The position numbers and the translations under genes were made by a program. Shown one piece after another: positions 57,201 to 64,000 of a stretch of DNA of 64,000 bases; the stretch's first letter is position 1, and each line of letters starts with the position of its first letter. This DNA comes from Corynebacterium propinquum DSM 44285 (GTDB lineage: Bacteria; Actinomycetota; Actinomycetes; Mycobacteriales; Mycobacteriaceae), in NCBI RefSeq assembly GCF_000375525.1, contig NZ_AQXC01000011.1:26188-90187 (forward strand), written 5' to 3'. The notes beneath the pieces were generated by a model. It saw nothing but the letters and a program-made list of their open reading frames with translations. It made no database searches and was not told the origin of the DNA.

Positions 57201-57887
57201 TTAAATCTCCCGGGCCGGGGTGGAATAGCGGATATCAATAATGTCTTTTCCGCTAAATACCAAGCTGGTCACCGACGCCAGAGCGCACTCTCGATTCCAC
57301 GGAGCATGCGCCAACGCCTGACCGCGCACCGTGCGTTGCACCATGACAATCGGCAATTGGTGAGATACCACAATCCCCTCGTGGCCTTCGGCCTTAGTTC
57401 GAATATCATGCACCGCCGCCATCATGCGATCGGCGATGTCCACGAACGGCTCGCCCCACGATGGTTCCAGAGGGTTATACATCTGCGGCCACCGCTTTGG
57501 GTTCCACAACTGCGAACGCCAGCCCTTCGTGCGCAGGCCCTCAAAATCGTTTCCGGACTCAATCACCTGGGGACATTCCTCGACATCAAGCCCGGTGACT
57601 TGAGAAATTGGTTGGGCGGTTTGCTGCGCACGCAACAACGGCGACGCGGCCAGATATGCCACATCATGGCCTTCGAAAGATTTCGCGGTACGCGCCGCCA
57701 TGGAGTGACCACGCGAGGACAGATGGTACCCCGGGATACGCCCATACAGAATCTTGCCGGGATTAAAGACCTCCCCGTGACGCACCAGGTGGACGATCGT
57801 CACTGGAATCTGCGAGCCCGTGCCACTGGTTTGCTGAGCCTGGTGGGCGGCAGAGTGTTCGCTGGGTGAGGTATTCGACATGGGCAA
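57201..57887 (-). CDS. Histidine phosphatase family protein
   Basis: 228 residues of the phosphoglycerate-mutase-like branch. VHLVRHGEVFNPG near residue 30 carries the RHG active-site His; SPLLRAQQTAQPI, a Glu in the middle and VVSHQLPIVMVQR near 190, with the second His, complete the site. The first 25 residues are a Ser/Gln/His/Thr-rich head. Substrate is not known. In known corynebacteria an equivalent gene lies between hemL and the resA-like gene, and this order is kept here. Confidence 0.87.
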   Translation of the reverse strand: MPMSNTSPSEHSAAHQAQQTSGTGSQIPVTIVHLVRHGEVFNPGKILYGRIPGYHLSSRGHSMAARTAKSFEGHDVAYLAASPLLRAQQTAQPISQVTGLDVEECPQVIESGNDFEGLRTKGWRSQLWNPKRWPQMYNPLEPSWGEPFVDIADRMMAAVHDIRTKAEGHEGIVVSHQLPIVMVQRTVRGQALAHAPWNRECALASVTSLVFSGKDIIDIRYSTPAREI

Positions 57888-57897
57888 TTCTCCTGTT

Positions 57898-57966
57898 CCT
57901 GGTTTTATGAGTCCTGGTTTTATGGGTTCTGGTATTTGGGCTCTGGTATTTGGGCATTGGTTTTGC
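57898..57966. repeat. Degenerate 14-15-bp tandem repeat between hemL and the phosphatase gene
   Basis: Two 15-bp units (CCTGGTTTTATGAGT and a near copy) are followed by two identical 14-bp units (TCTGGTATTTGGGC) and a partial fifth. They fill the upstream region of the minus-strand phosphatase gene. Confidence 0.85.
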
Positions 57967-58036
57967 GGGCCGCGTGACAGTCAGACCATCAACCACGCGG
58001 TACACCGCTAACATTAGTCACCCGGCTGTGCGGCCA

Positions 58037-59371
58037 TTAGGCACTCGGCTGTGCGGCAGCGGCAGCCTTCGCGGCCGGGGCCAGTGCCTTTTCCAGTATC
58101 TCGAAGTCTGCATCACCCAACGCGTCATGCACGAACCAGGTCTCGAAGGCCGAAGGCGGCACTACCACCCCGTTATCCAGCAAGGCATGGAAGAACGGCC
58201 CAAATCGGAACGTATCGGCAGCCTGCATATCAGCAAAGTTGCGCCCTTGGCCTTCGGCGAAACGCACGGACAACATGGTGCCGGCACGCTGGATATTGTG
58301 GGCCACACCTTCTGCCTGCAATGCGTCCGAAATCATCGCACCGAGTTTGTCCGCATGCCCACCAATGCGCTGGTACAGGGATTCGTCGGCAAGCTGGAGC
58401 GATTTCGTTCCCGCCGCAACGGCGACCGGATTACCCGACAGGGTTCCGGCTTGGTAGACGGGGCCTTCCGGCGCCAGGTGCGCCATGATGTCAGCGCGAC
58501 CACCAAAAGCAGCTGCAGGCAGCCCACCAGAAATGACTTTGCCGAACGTCACCAGGTCACCAGCCACGCCATCAATGCCGTACCACCCCTGGTACGAGGT
58601 ACGGAACCCAGTCATAACCTCATCGAGGATCAACAGCGCATCATTGTCGTGGGCTAGTTCCTTCAGCGCCTGGTTAAACCCGTCATCAGGCGCGACGGTT
58701 CCCATGTTTCCGGCTGCCGCCTCGGCGATCACGGCTGCAATCTCCCCCGGGTTTTCGGCAAATGCCTGGCGCACAGCATCCAAGTCGTTGTAGGGGACGA
58801 CGATGGTTTCCGACGCCTGCGCTTTGGTTACGCCCGGAGAATCCGGGCTTGACGATGTCAACACGCCCGAACCAGCAGAAGCCAGCAGGGCATCAACGTG
58901 ACCGTGGTAGCAGCCCTGGAACTTGATGATCTTGCTCTTGCCGGTATATCCGCGTGCCAAGCGCACGGCGGTCATCGTCGCTTCGGTACCTGAATTAACC
59001 AGGCGGACCTTGTCGACGGCAGTGCGCTGAGCAATCAACTCTGCCAGTTCCACCTCACCGGTGGTTGGGGTGCCGAAGCCGAGTCCTTTTTCGGCGGCTC
59101 GGGTGACAGCCTCAACGATCTCTGGATGAGCATTGCCATGGATGCCTGGGCCGTAAGAACACAGCAAATCGACGTATTCATTTCCATCCACGTCGAATAA
59201 GCGGGAGCCCTTGCCGTGATCAATAAACCGGGCGGTACCGCCAACCGCGTCGAATGTGCGAGCTGGAGAGTTTACTCCACCCGGGGTTATCTCCACCGCG
59301 CGGCGGAACCACTCCTCCGAACGGGCAGAAGGCAATCCGGTACCAGCAGCATCTGAATAGTTCTGAGTCAT
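58037..59371 (-). CDS. hemL: Glutamate-1-semialdehyde 2,1-aminomutase
   Basis: 444 residues, a PLP enzyme of the C5 route to 5-aminolevulinate. [15 protein letters not shown] near residue 31, [16 protein letters not shown] near 125 (phosphate loop), [11 protein letters not shown] near 245 and [18 protein letters not shown] near 273, with the Schiff-base Lys, are all intact. The Ala-rich C-terminal tail ([14 protein letters not shown]) is a low-complexity extension. It is downstream of hemY and hemE on the same strand, forming a haem gene cluster. Confidence 0.96.
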   Translation of the reverse strand: MTQNYSDAAGTGLPSARSEEWFRRAVEITPGGVNSPARTFDAVGGTARFIDHGKGSRLFDVDGNEYVDLLCSYGPGIHGNAHPEIVEAVTRAAEKGLGFGTPTTGEVELAELIAQRTAVDKVRLVNSGTEATMTAVRLARGYTGKSKIIKFQGCYHGHVDALLASAGSGVLTSSSPDSPGVTKAQASETIVVPYNDLDAVRQAFAENPGEIAAVIAEAAAGNMGTVAPDDGFNQALKELAHDNDALLILDEVMTGFRTSYQGWYGIDGVAGDLVTFGKVISGGLPAAAFGGRADIMAHLAPEGPVYQAGTLSGNPVAVAAGTKSLQLADESLYQRIGGHADKLGAMISDALQAEGVAHNIQRAGTMLSVRFAEGQGRNFADMQAADTFRFGPFFHALLDNGVVVPPSAFETWFVHDALGDADFEILEKALAPAAKAAAAAQPSA

Positions 59372-59557
59372 GCACCCTAGTCTACGGGGTTCGTCTACTT
59401 ACGAGGTTCGCAATCTCAGCACATCTTTCTGCCAGCTGCAAGAACTCGTGCCCATCCAGTATTTGCTACCTGTCAGAACAGGCGACCTACCAAAGCTTGC
59501 GACCTCCCGGAGTTTGCGTCTTGCCAGGACGTGGATCCTCCCGGAGGTGGTGTCCTG

Positions 59558-61033
59558 CTACAGCTGTCGAGCCAGATCTCGTGCGGTCTTACGCGCATGC
59601 GCAATCACTGCTGGCACACCGACCCCACCGGCCCACGCACCAGTAGCAGCGATGCGGTCGGCGTCGGCAAGCTCGGCTTCCGCACGGCGCACAGTTTCTG
59701 TGTGCGTGTGATCGTAGCGCGGTAATCCGCCGAACCAACGCTGCGTGTAGATCTCTTCAACGCCAGCGGCACGACCATCAAATCCGGTAATCGCAGCGAG
59801 ATCATCGAGAGCATGATCAACGAGCTCATCTTCCTGTGCCCGCGTGATCGCATCCTCACCGAATCGACCGAAGCTAGCACGCACAATCGTTCCCTGCTGC
59901 GCCACATGCGGCCACTTCCGCGACGACAAGGTGAATGCTTTCGCAGTCACACCAGGTTGATCCGCAGCAACGAGAATCCCAGAATTTTCTGGAAGCGCGT
60001 TTCCATCAGGGTCCACATCCGAAGCAAAACGCAGACCGACAACAGCAGAACTAGCCAATTTGATAGAACTCATGGCCTCCGCTGCCTTCGCAGTAGCGCC
60101 AGGTAGAGATTTCAAGATGCGCGACGCCATCGGAGCCGGAGTGGCAACGAGGACGGCGTCGTAAAGAGTCTCATCCACGCCCATGCCCACCAACCGGTAT
60201 TGCGGGCGAGCCGCATCTGTTGGCCCAGAAACCTCGGTGATGCCAGTGACAAAAGTTTCCAGGTAAATCTCGGCATCCGCGGCTTGCGCCAAACGCTCAT
60301 ACAAGGTGGCATAGCCATTGCGGAACGTGCCAAAAACCGGGGCTGGTTTCGGCTTTTGGTTAGCCGAAGAATCGTGAGACAAAGAACCAGCCTTGTTCGC
60401 CGAAGAAACCACCCGAGCGACAGCGGCACTCAGCGTCACCGGCTCACCCGCACGAGCCAAATCATCCAGGGCATTGGCCAAAGCAGGAACGGTGGCACGA
60501 ATGCCCAAATCATCCGCGCCACAGGAATACACCCCACCCAACAAAGCCGAAACGCAACGATCCACGACCTCATCACCATAACGATCGCGTACCATCAAGC
60601 CGAGGCTTTGATCTCCGCCAACCTCCCAATTAATCGGCTCGCGTTGAGCTTCCGCATCAATAGCCGCGACCGTTTCCGGGCTGACCACACCGGCCACAGA
60701 CTCCCCCGACGCCGGAATTCCCATCACACCACCGGCTGGCAACACATGCTGTGCACCCTGGGCATACAACACCGGACGCAGCCCCGAGGGATAAACAATC
60801 TCGTCGGCAAGGCCCAATTCCGCGAAAAACTCATGGGCGTCATCCCGCCGAGCCAAAAACGCCTCCGCCCCCATGTCAACAGGACCACCATCGAAAGGCA
60901 CGGTGTGCAGCTTTCCACCAATACGCTCCGAACCTTCCCAAACATCGATCTGAGCCGAGGGCAGTTCCTGGCGCAACTGATAAGCAGCAGTCAGACCGGC
61001 AAGTCCGGCTCCAATAATGGCACAACGGGTCAT
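59558..61033 (-). CDS. hemY: Coproporphyrinogen III / protoporphyrinogen oxidase (HemY/CgoX)
   Basis: 491 residues, FAD enzyme. The N-terminal FAD motif CAIIGAGLAGLTAAYQLRQE and WEGSERIGGKL, and the C-terminal ATGAWAGGVGVPAVIAHA, are family landmarks. In actinobacteria this protein acts in the coproporphyrin-dependent route, oxidising coproporphyrinogen III before iron insertion; that is family knowledge and not visible in the sequence. A linker SANKAGSLSHDSSANQKPK near residue 215 looks like an extra insertion. It lies between hemE and hemL. Confidence 0.92.
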   Translation of the reverse strand: MTRCAIIGAGLAGLTAAYQLRQELPSAQIDVWEGSERIGGKLHTVPFDGGPVDMGAEAFLARRDDAHEFFAELGLADEIVYPSGLRPVLYAQGAQHVLPAGGVMGIPASGESVAGVVSPETVAAIDAEAQREPINWEVGGDQSLGLMVRDRYGDEVVDRCVSALLGGVYSCGADDLGIRATVPALANALDDLARAGEPVTLSAAVARVVSSANKAGSLSHDSSANQKPKPAPVFGTFRNGYATLYERLAQAADAEIYLETFVTGITEVSGPTDAARPQYRLVGMGVDETLYDAVLVATPAPMASRILKSLPGATAKAAEAMSSIKLASSAVVGLRFASDVDPDGNALPENSGILVAADQPGVTAKAFTLSSRKWPHVAQQGTIVRASFGRFGEDAITRAQEDELVDHALDDLAAITGFDGRAAGVEEIYTQRWFGGLPRYDHTHTETVRRAEAELADADRIAATGAWAGGVGVPAVIAHARKTARDLARQL

Positions 61034-61099
61034 GGGAAAATCACTCCGAATAGGTCAAATCTAGGCTGATAGAGGGCAAATCTCGGTTTAATCAGAACA

Positions 61100-61166
61100 T
61101 GGTTTAGTCAGAACATGGTTTGGCCAGAGCAGGGTGTGGCGAAAATATGGTTTGGCCAGAGCAGGG
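61100..61166. repeat. Imperfect 31-bp tandem repeat downstream of hemE
   Basis: ATGGTTTGGCCAGAGCAGGG occurs at 61115-61134 and again at 61146-61165, exactly 31 bp apart, preceded by a partial copy (ACATGGTTTAGTCAGA). It lies in the gap between hemE and hemY. Confidence 0.8.
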
Positions 61167-61317
61167 ACATCATAGGTGGAAGAATCCTGCGACGGTTCGC
61201 AGCGGTTACCGGAGACCATAAGTTGCAACGCAATCATGCCTGGAGGCACAGTCGTCAAGATGGGCTTTACTGGTGCGTTCAGGCTTTTGTTTAGGCTTGT
61301 GTTCAGGCTTTTTATTT

Positions 61318-62415
61318 TTAACGCTTTTCCGGCGCAGCAACCGCCCCGGTATCAACACTATGAATGAGCTCGACAGCCTTCGTAATATCTTCCGGTGCAG
61401 TATTAGGCAACACACCATGCCCGAGATTAAAAATGTGGCCAGTAGCGTGACCGGCAGTAATCGCATCGGCAGCTTCGCCTTTAATGCGAGTAATCTCTCG
61501 GGCCATTGCCTGCTCACCGCTGAACAAAATCGCAGGATCCAAATTACCCTGCAACACCCGCGGCCCCACAGCATTGTGAATACGCTCAGCCGCACTGTCC
61601 ATCGGCACACGCCAATCCACACCCATAACTTCCGAACCCGCCTGGCTCATCGCGCCAAGTAATTCTCCCGTGCCGACGCCGAAGTGGATACGCGGGATCT
61701 CACCTTCCACAGACTCCAGGATGCGCTGCGAATACGGCAGCACGAACTCTCGATAATCGCGCTCTGTGAGATATCCAGCCCAGGAATCAAACAACTGCAT
61801 GGCATCGATGCCTGCAGTAATCTGCGTCTGCAAAAAGCGCGTTACCGTCGGGGTGATTTTTTCCATCAGCAAATGCCACGTATCCGGGTCTGAATGCATC
61901 AGGGATTTCGTGCGCTCATGGTTTTTCGACGGACCACCTTCCACGAGGTAGCTAGCCAAGGTAAACGGGGCTCCAACGAAACCAATGAGCGCCTGGGAAT
62001 CCGTGAGCTCATCCAGAATGATGCCAATTCCCTCTGCCACCTCCGCGATGTCGTCGTCAAGCACCGGCAGGTTGCGCACATCCTGTGGGGTGCGCACGGC
62101 ATGTGCCATCACAGGACCGCGCCCCGGAACAATTTCGACGTCAATGCCCGCCGCTTTCAAGGGGATGACGATGTCAGAAAACAAAATTGCGGCATCGACA
62201 TCGTGGCGTCGGACTGGCTGCATAGTGATTTCCGCAAGCATGTCGGGCTTAAAACACGCATCCAGCATGCTGGTTCCTTCACGCAGCTCGCGATATTCCG
62301 GAAGGCTCCGGCCAGCCTGGCGCATAAACCACACGGGGGTACGGCTCGGGGTGCGGCCGTGAGCAGCAGCAAGGAAAGGCGAATTATTCAGATTCCGACG
62401 CGTCATAGCCCCCAT
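61318..62415 (-). CDS. hemE: Uroporphyrinogen decarboxylase
   Basis: 365 residues. It removes four carboxyls from uroporphyrinogen III to give coproporphyrinogen III. The N-terminal substrate-binding segment PVWFMRQAGRSLPEYRELR lies near residue 27, the catalytic Asp of AILFSDIVIPL near 95, FVGAPFTLASY near 150 and HFGVGTGELL near 245. All are conserved. It is followed by hemY and hemL, so the three genes order as hemE-hemY-hemL on the minus strand. Confidence 0.96.
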   Translation of the reverse strand: MGAMTRRNLNNSPFLAAAHGRTPSRTPVWFMRQAGRSLPEYRELREGTSMLDACFKPDMLAEITMQPVRRHDVDAAILFSDIVIPLKAAGIDVEIVPGRGPVMAHAVRTPQDVRNLPVLDDDIAEVAEGIGIILDELTDSQALIGFVGAPFTLASYLVEGGPSKNHERTKSLMHSDPDTWHLLMEKITPTVTRFLQTQITAGIDAMQLFDSWAGYLTERDYREFVLPYSQRILESVEGEIPRIHFGVGTGELLGAMSQAGSEVMGVDWRVPMDSAAERIHNAVGPRVLQGNLDPAILFSGEQAMAREITRIKGEAADAITAGHATGHIFNLGHGVLPNTAPEDITKAVELIHSVDTGAVAAPEKR

Positions 62416-62576
62416 TATCCACGAGGTAGCGACCTAGAACGAAACCGGAATCAGAGGCTTCACGGGAATCAGGGCAATTCATGGGGGTCAGGGCCATTCT
62501 TGGGTTTCGGGGCCATGGAGGTAGCCAGGGCAATGATGGGATTCAGGCGTGCTGGCGTTCAAAGACATGCTGGTCT

Positions 62577-63521
62577 TCAGTGGCTCAGAGATATTTCACT
62601 AGACCGGGCGTCGTGAGTGCTCCCCGGTTTCTCAGGTTTCTTAGCCTCCGGCGCCTTATTGGCGCCTTTCAGTTTCTTCTCCGACTGCTTTTTCGCTTGC
62701 TTTTCTTTTTTCTTCTGCATGCGACGTTCCTGTTCGGCACGAAGCTCTTGTTCCATCTGCCGCATGCGTTCTAATTCACCCGTGTAATCAAGCGTCTCGT
62801 TACGTCCGCCAAAGATGAGTGTGAGAACAGCAGCGACGCCAACCAGCACTTGCAAATTACCGTCAACGAGGTAGAACGCTTCCGGAATGTCCGACAAAGG
62901 ATTACCCGAGGATCCGAAAATCAAAACCAGCCGGAACGTAAAATATAGGCCAAAGAAAAACAGCATCCGCCGCGCCAATCCGGCCCGTTTATGCTGTGTA
63001 TTCACCAAATACAGCATCGCTGCCAGCAACCCCAATAGCAGCACAGAGATAAGCCCCATCAAGACAATCGAGCCGTAGACACCAAAGTTCAGCAGATTCT
63101 CGCTGATGGTTTGGCCGCTTTCTTCAATGCTGCTGGCAGCCTGCGCCTGCAGCTCAGATGGGTCCCACAACGCCAAAGCGATGTTCAGGATTTGATGGAT
63201 AAGCTCCACGAGCAAAATGCCAGCCCACAGCCGGACATACAGCCGAACGGAATCCGGCTGGTCCGGGCGATCAGATTTCTTCAGCCCCCGCTTCGGGTCG
63301 TGTTCTTTCGCCCCCTGCCCCTGGCGCCCGTACCCTTTCGGCCTCGCTGCTCCCGATGCGTCAAGGTTTGGGTCTGCAGCATTGTTGGTACTTGCTGCAT
63401 TCTTTGTGTTTGCAGCATTATTCGTACTTGCTACATACTTTGTGCTTGCAGCATTATGCATGCTCACTGCATCCTTTGCCGTTGGGCCGGTCACGGGAGA
63501 TTGGGACTGCATATTCACCAT
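62577..63521 (-). CDS. Corynebacterial membrane protein beside hemB/hemE, unknown function
   Basis: 314 residues from ATG 63521, chosen because AAGGTG lies six bases upstream; a start at 63557 is possible. A repetitive Ala/Ser/Asn/Thr head (about 20-55) is followed by a basic linker, four membrane helices (about 95-115, 148-178, 188-205 and 218-240) and a Lys/Glu-rich coiled tail (about 260-310). I know of similarly placed putative membrane proteins next to hemB/hemE in other corynebacteria, but no function. It sits between hemB and hemE. Confidence 0.65.
   Translation of the reverse strand: MVNMQSQSPVTGPTAKDAVSMHNAASTKYVASTNNAANTKNAASTNNAADPNLDASGAARPKGYGRQGQGAKEHDPKRGLKKSDRPDQPDSVRLYVRLWAGILLVELIHQILNIALALWDPSELQAQAASSIEESGQTISENLLNFGVYGSIVLMGLISVLLLGLLAAMLYLVNTQHKRAGLARRMLFFFGLYFTFRLVLIFGSSGNPLSDIPEAFYLVDGNLQVLVGVAAVLTLIFGGRNETLDYTGELERMRQMEQELRAEQERRMQKKKEKQAKKQSEKKLKGANKAPEAKKPEKPGSTHDARSSEISLSH
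63375..63464. repeat. 18-bp tandem repeat, five units, in coding sequence
   Basis: Five in-phase 18-bp units encode hexapeptides SMHNAA, STKYVA, STNNAA, NTKNAA and STNNAA in the N-terminal head of the membrane protein between hemB and hemE. Confidence 0.85.
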
Positions 63522-63589
63522 AGGGTGCACCTTATACACTGCATGATTTTTGTGCACGACCGCAGGCAGCGCTCACCCACCAGGTGGCA

Positions 63590-63660
63590 AGCTACTGCTG
63601 ACAGCTACCGGCTACTACCAGTTACTGCTGGCTACTGCCAGTTACTACTGATTACTGCTG
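63590..63660. repeat. 10-bp tandem repeat at the 3' end of hemB
   Basis: Five consecutive 10-bp units (63611-63660) alternate between forms GCTACTRCCA and RTTACTRCTG, giving a 20-bp superperiod, with looser units to the left. The right end overlaps the hemB stop codon. Confidence 0.85.
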
Positions 63661-64000
63661 GTTCAACATCCGCGCGGCATCGGTGGCGAAATACGTCAGG
63701 ATTTGATTAGCCCCTGCACGCTTAATGCTCAACAACGATTCCATCATGGCAGCGTCGCGATCAACCCAGCCATTAAGGCCAGCGGCCTGGATCATCGAGT
63801 ACTCACCAGAAACCTGGTAGGCGGAGACCGGAACCGGCGAAAACTCTGCAATCTCGCTGATAATATCCAGATACGCCAAAGCAGGTTTGACCATGACAAA
63901 GTCCGCGCCTTCATCGATATCCAGCTGCGCCTCCAGCAAGGACTCCCGGCGGTTAGCAGGATCCTGTTGATAAGTACGACGATCGCCTTGCAAAGACGAA
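63652..64000 (-). CDS. hemB: Delta-aminolevulinic acid dehydratase, 5' part outside window
   Basis: The C-terminal 115 or so residues are present; the frame continues past the window edge, so the TTG near 63993 is internal (it is Leu in [14 protein letters not shown]). The Schiff-base Lys of [14 protein letters not shown] and the downstream [15 protein letters not shown] and [15 protein letters not shown] segments are family landmarks. It condenses two 5-aminolevulinate molecules to porphobilinogen. It is upstream of the membrane protein and hemE on the same strand. Confidence 0.95.
   Translation of the reverse strand, partial: SSLQGDRRTYQQDPANRRESLLEAQLDIDEGADFVMVKPALAYLDIISEIAEFSPVPVSAYQVSGEYSMIQAAGLNGWVDRDAAMMESLLSIKRAGANQILTYFATDAARMLNQQ

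Larger units (their letters stand above)
6089..60811. repeat. Dispersed 10-mer family CGTCGRCAAG (at least 40 copies)
   Basis: Plus-strand copies start at 6089, 9003, 12029, 19198, 22255, 22441, 26104, 26227, 26329, 33417, 35035, 37466, 42166, 42448, 43006, 43087, 44773, 45316, 48232, 48688, 52135, 55028, 58384, 59662 and 60802. Minus-strand copies (CTTGYCGACG on plus) start at 9557, 12630, 18620, 20654, 21689, 22959, 26216, 27519, 34431, 34513, 42851, 46661, 50789, 51308 and 59009. About 28 have G and 12 have A at the variable position, and most are followed by C. All lie in genes, none in the gaps. The span given encloses the copies; it is not one continuous repeat. Confidence 0.85.

Overview
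This window is a housekeeping stretch of an actinobacterial chromosome, almost certainly a Corynebacterium. The RpoB N-terminus and RpoC are closely corynebacterial. NusG has the long acidic/alanine-rich N-terminal extension seen in actinobacteria. Haem, menaquinone and ResB/CcsB cytochrome c genes lie together as in known corynebacteria, and there is an MgtA/PimB-type lipoglycan mannosyltransferase and a DUF3068 protein next to rpoB. I cannot name the species. GC content looks moderate (mid-50s per cent by eye).

Layout from left to right. 1-1870: the 3' end of a repeat-rich basic protein and two small envelope-stress membrane proteins (AmaP/DUF6286 type). 1975-3249: a CPA2-type cation/proton antiporter. 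3623-8475, minus strand: tuf, fusA, rpsG and rpsL, read right to left. 8825-13377: a lipoprotein polysaccharide deacetylase, then an ECF vitamin importer (EcfT, fused EcfA, YkoE-like S component) between the rpsL block and rpoC. 13702-21274: rpoC and rpoB. 21548-23222: DUF3068 protein and flavodoxin. 23727-30242: rplL, rplJ (with an L10 leader and attenuator), an FAD oxidoreductase, a DUF454 protein, rplA, rplK, nusG and secE. 30303-33161: tRNA-Trp, Met, Thr and Tyr, with a TDT-family transporter and a divergent LysR regulator lying between Thr and Tyr.

33297-50366: menaquinone territory. It holds a long-chain polyprenyl diphosphate synthase, a geranylgeranyl-reductase/MenJ-like flavoprotein, menG, mgtA, menD, menC, menB, menE and menA, interspersed with DUF3592, UvrA-like, aldo/keto reductase and repeat-protein genes. 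50517-52385: an AEC transporter and two small membrane proteins. 52520-57119: the cytochrome c maturation set ccsB, resB, ccdA and resA-like. 57201-64000: a histidine phosphatase, then hemL, hemY, hemE, a membrane protein and the 3' part of hemB. Isoprenoid quinone, haem and cytochrome c assembly genes therefore sit together, all serving the menaquinone/cytochrome respiratory chain.

I see no prophage, insertion sequence, CRISPR array or defence island. The most unusual signals are at DNA level. First, a dispersed 10-mer, CGTCGRCAAG (usually followed by C), occurs at least 40 times, in several reading frames and both orientations. Second, many degenerate tandem repeats (10-30 bp units) lie in intergenic gaps, gene ends and N-terminal coding extensions. 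Third, three genes look leaderless, two of them sharing an identical 14-bp start region. Counts and motif searches were done by eye and are minimum values.
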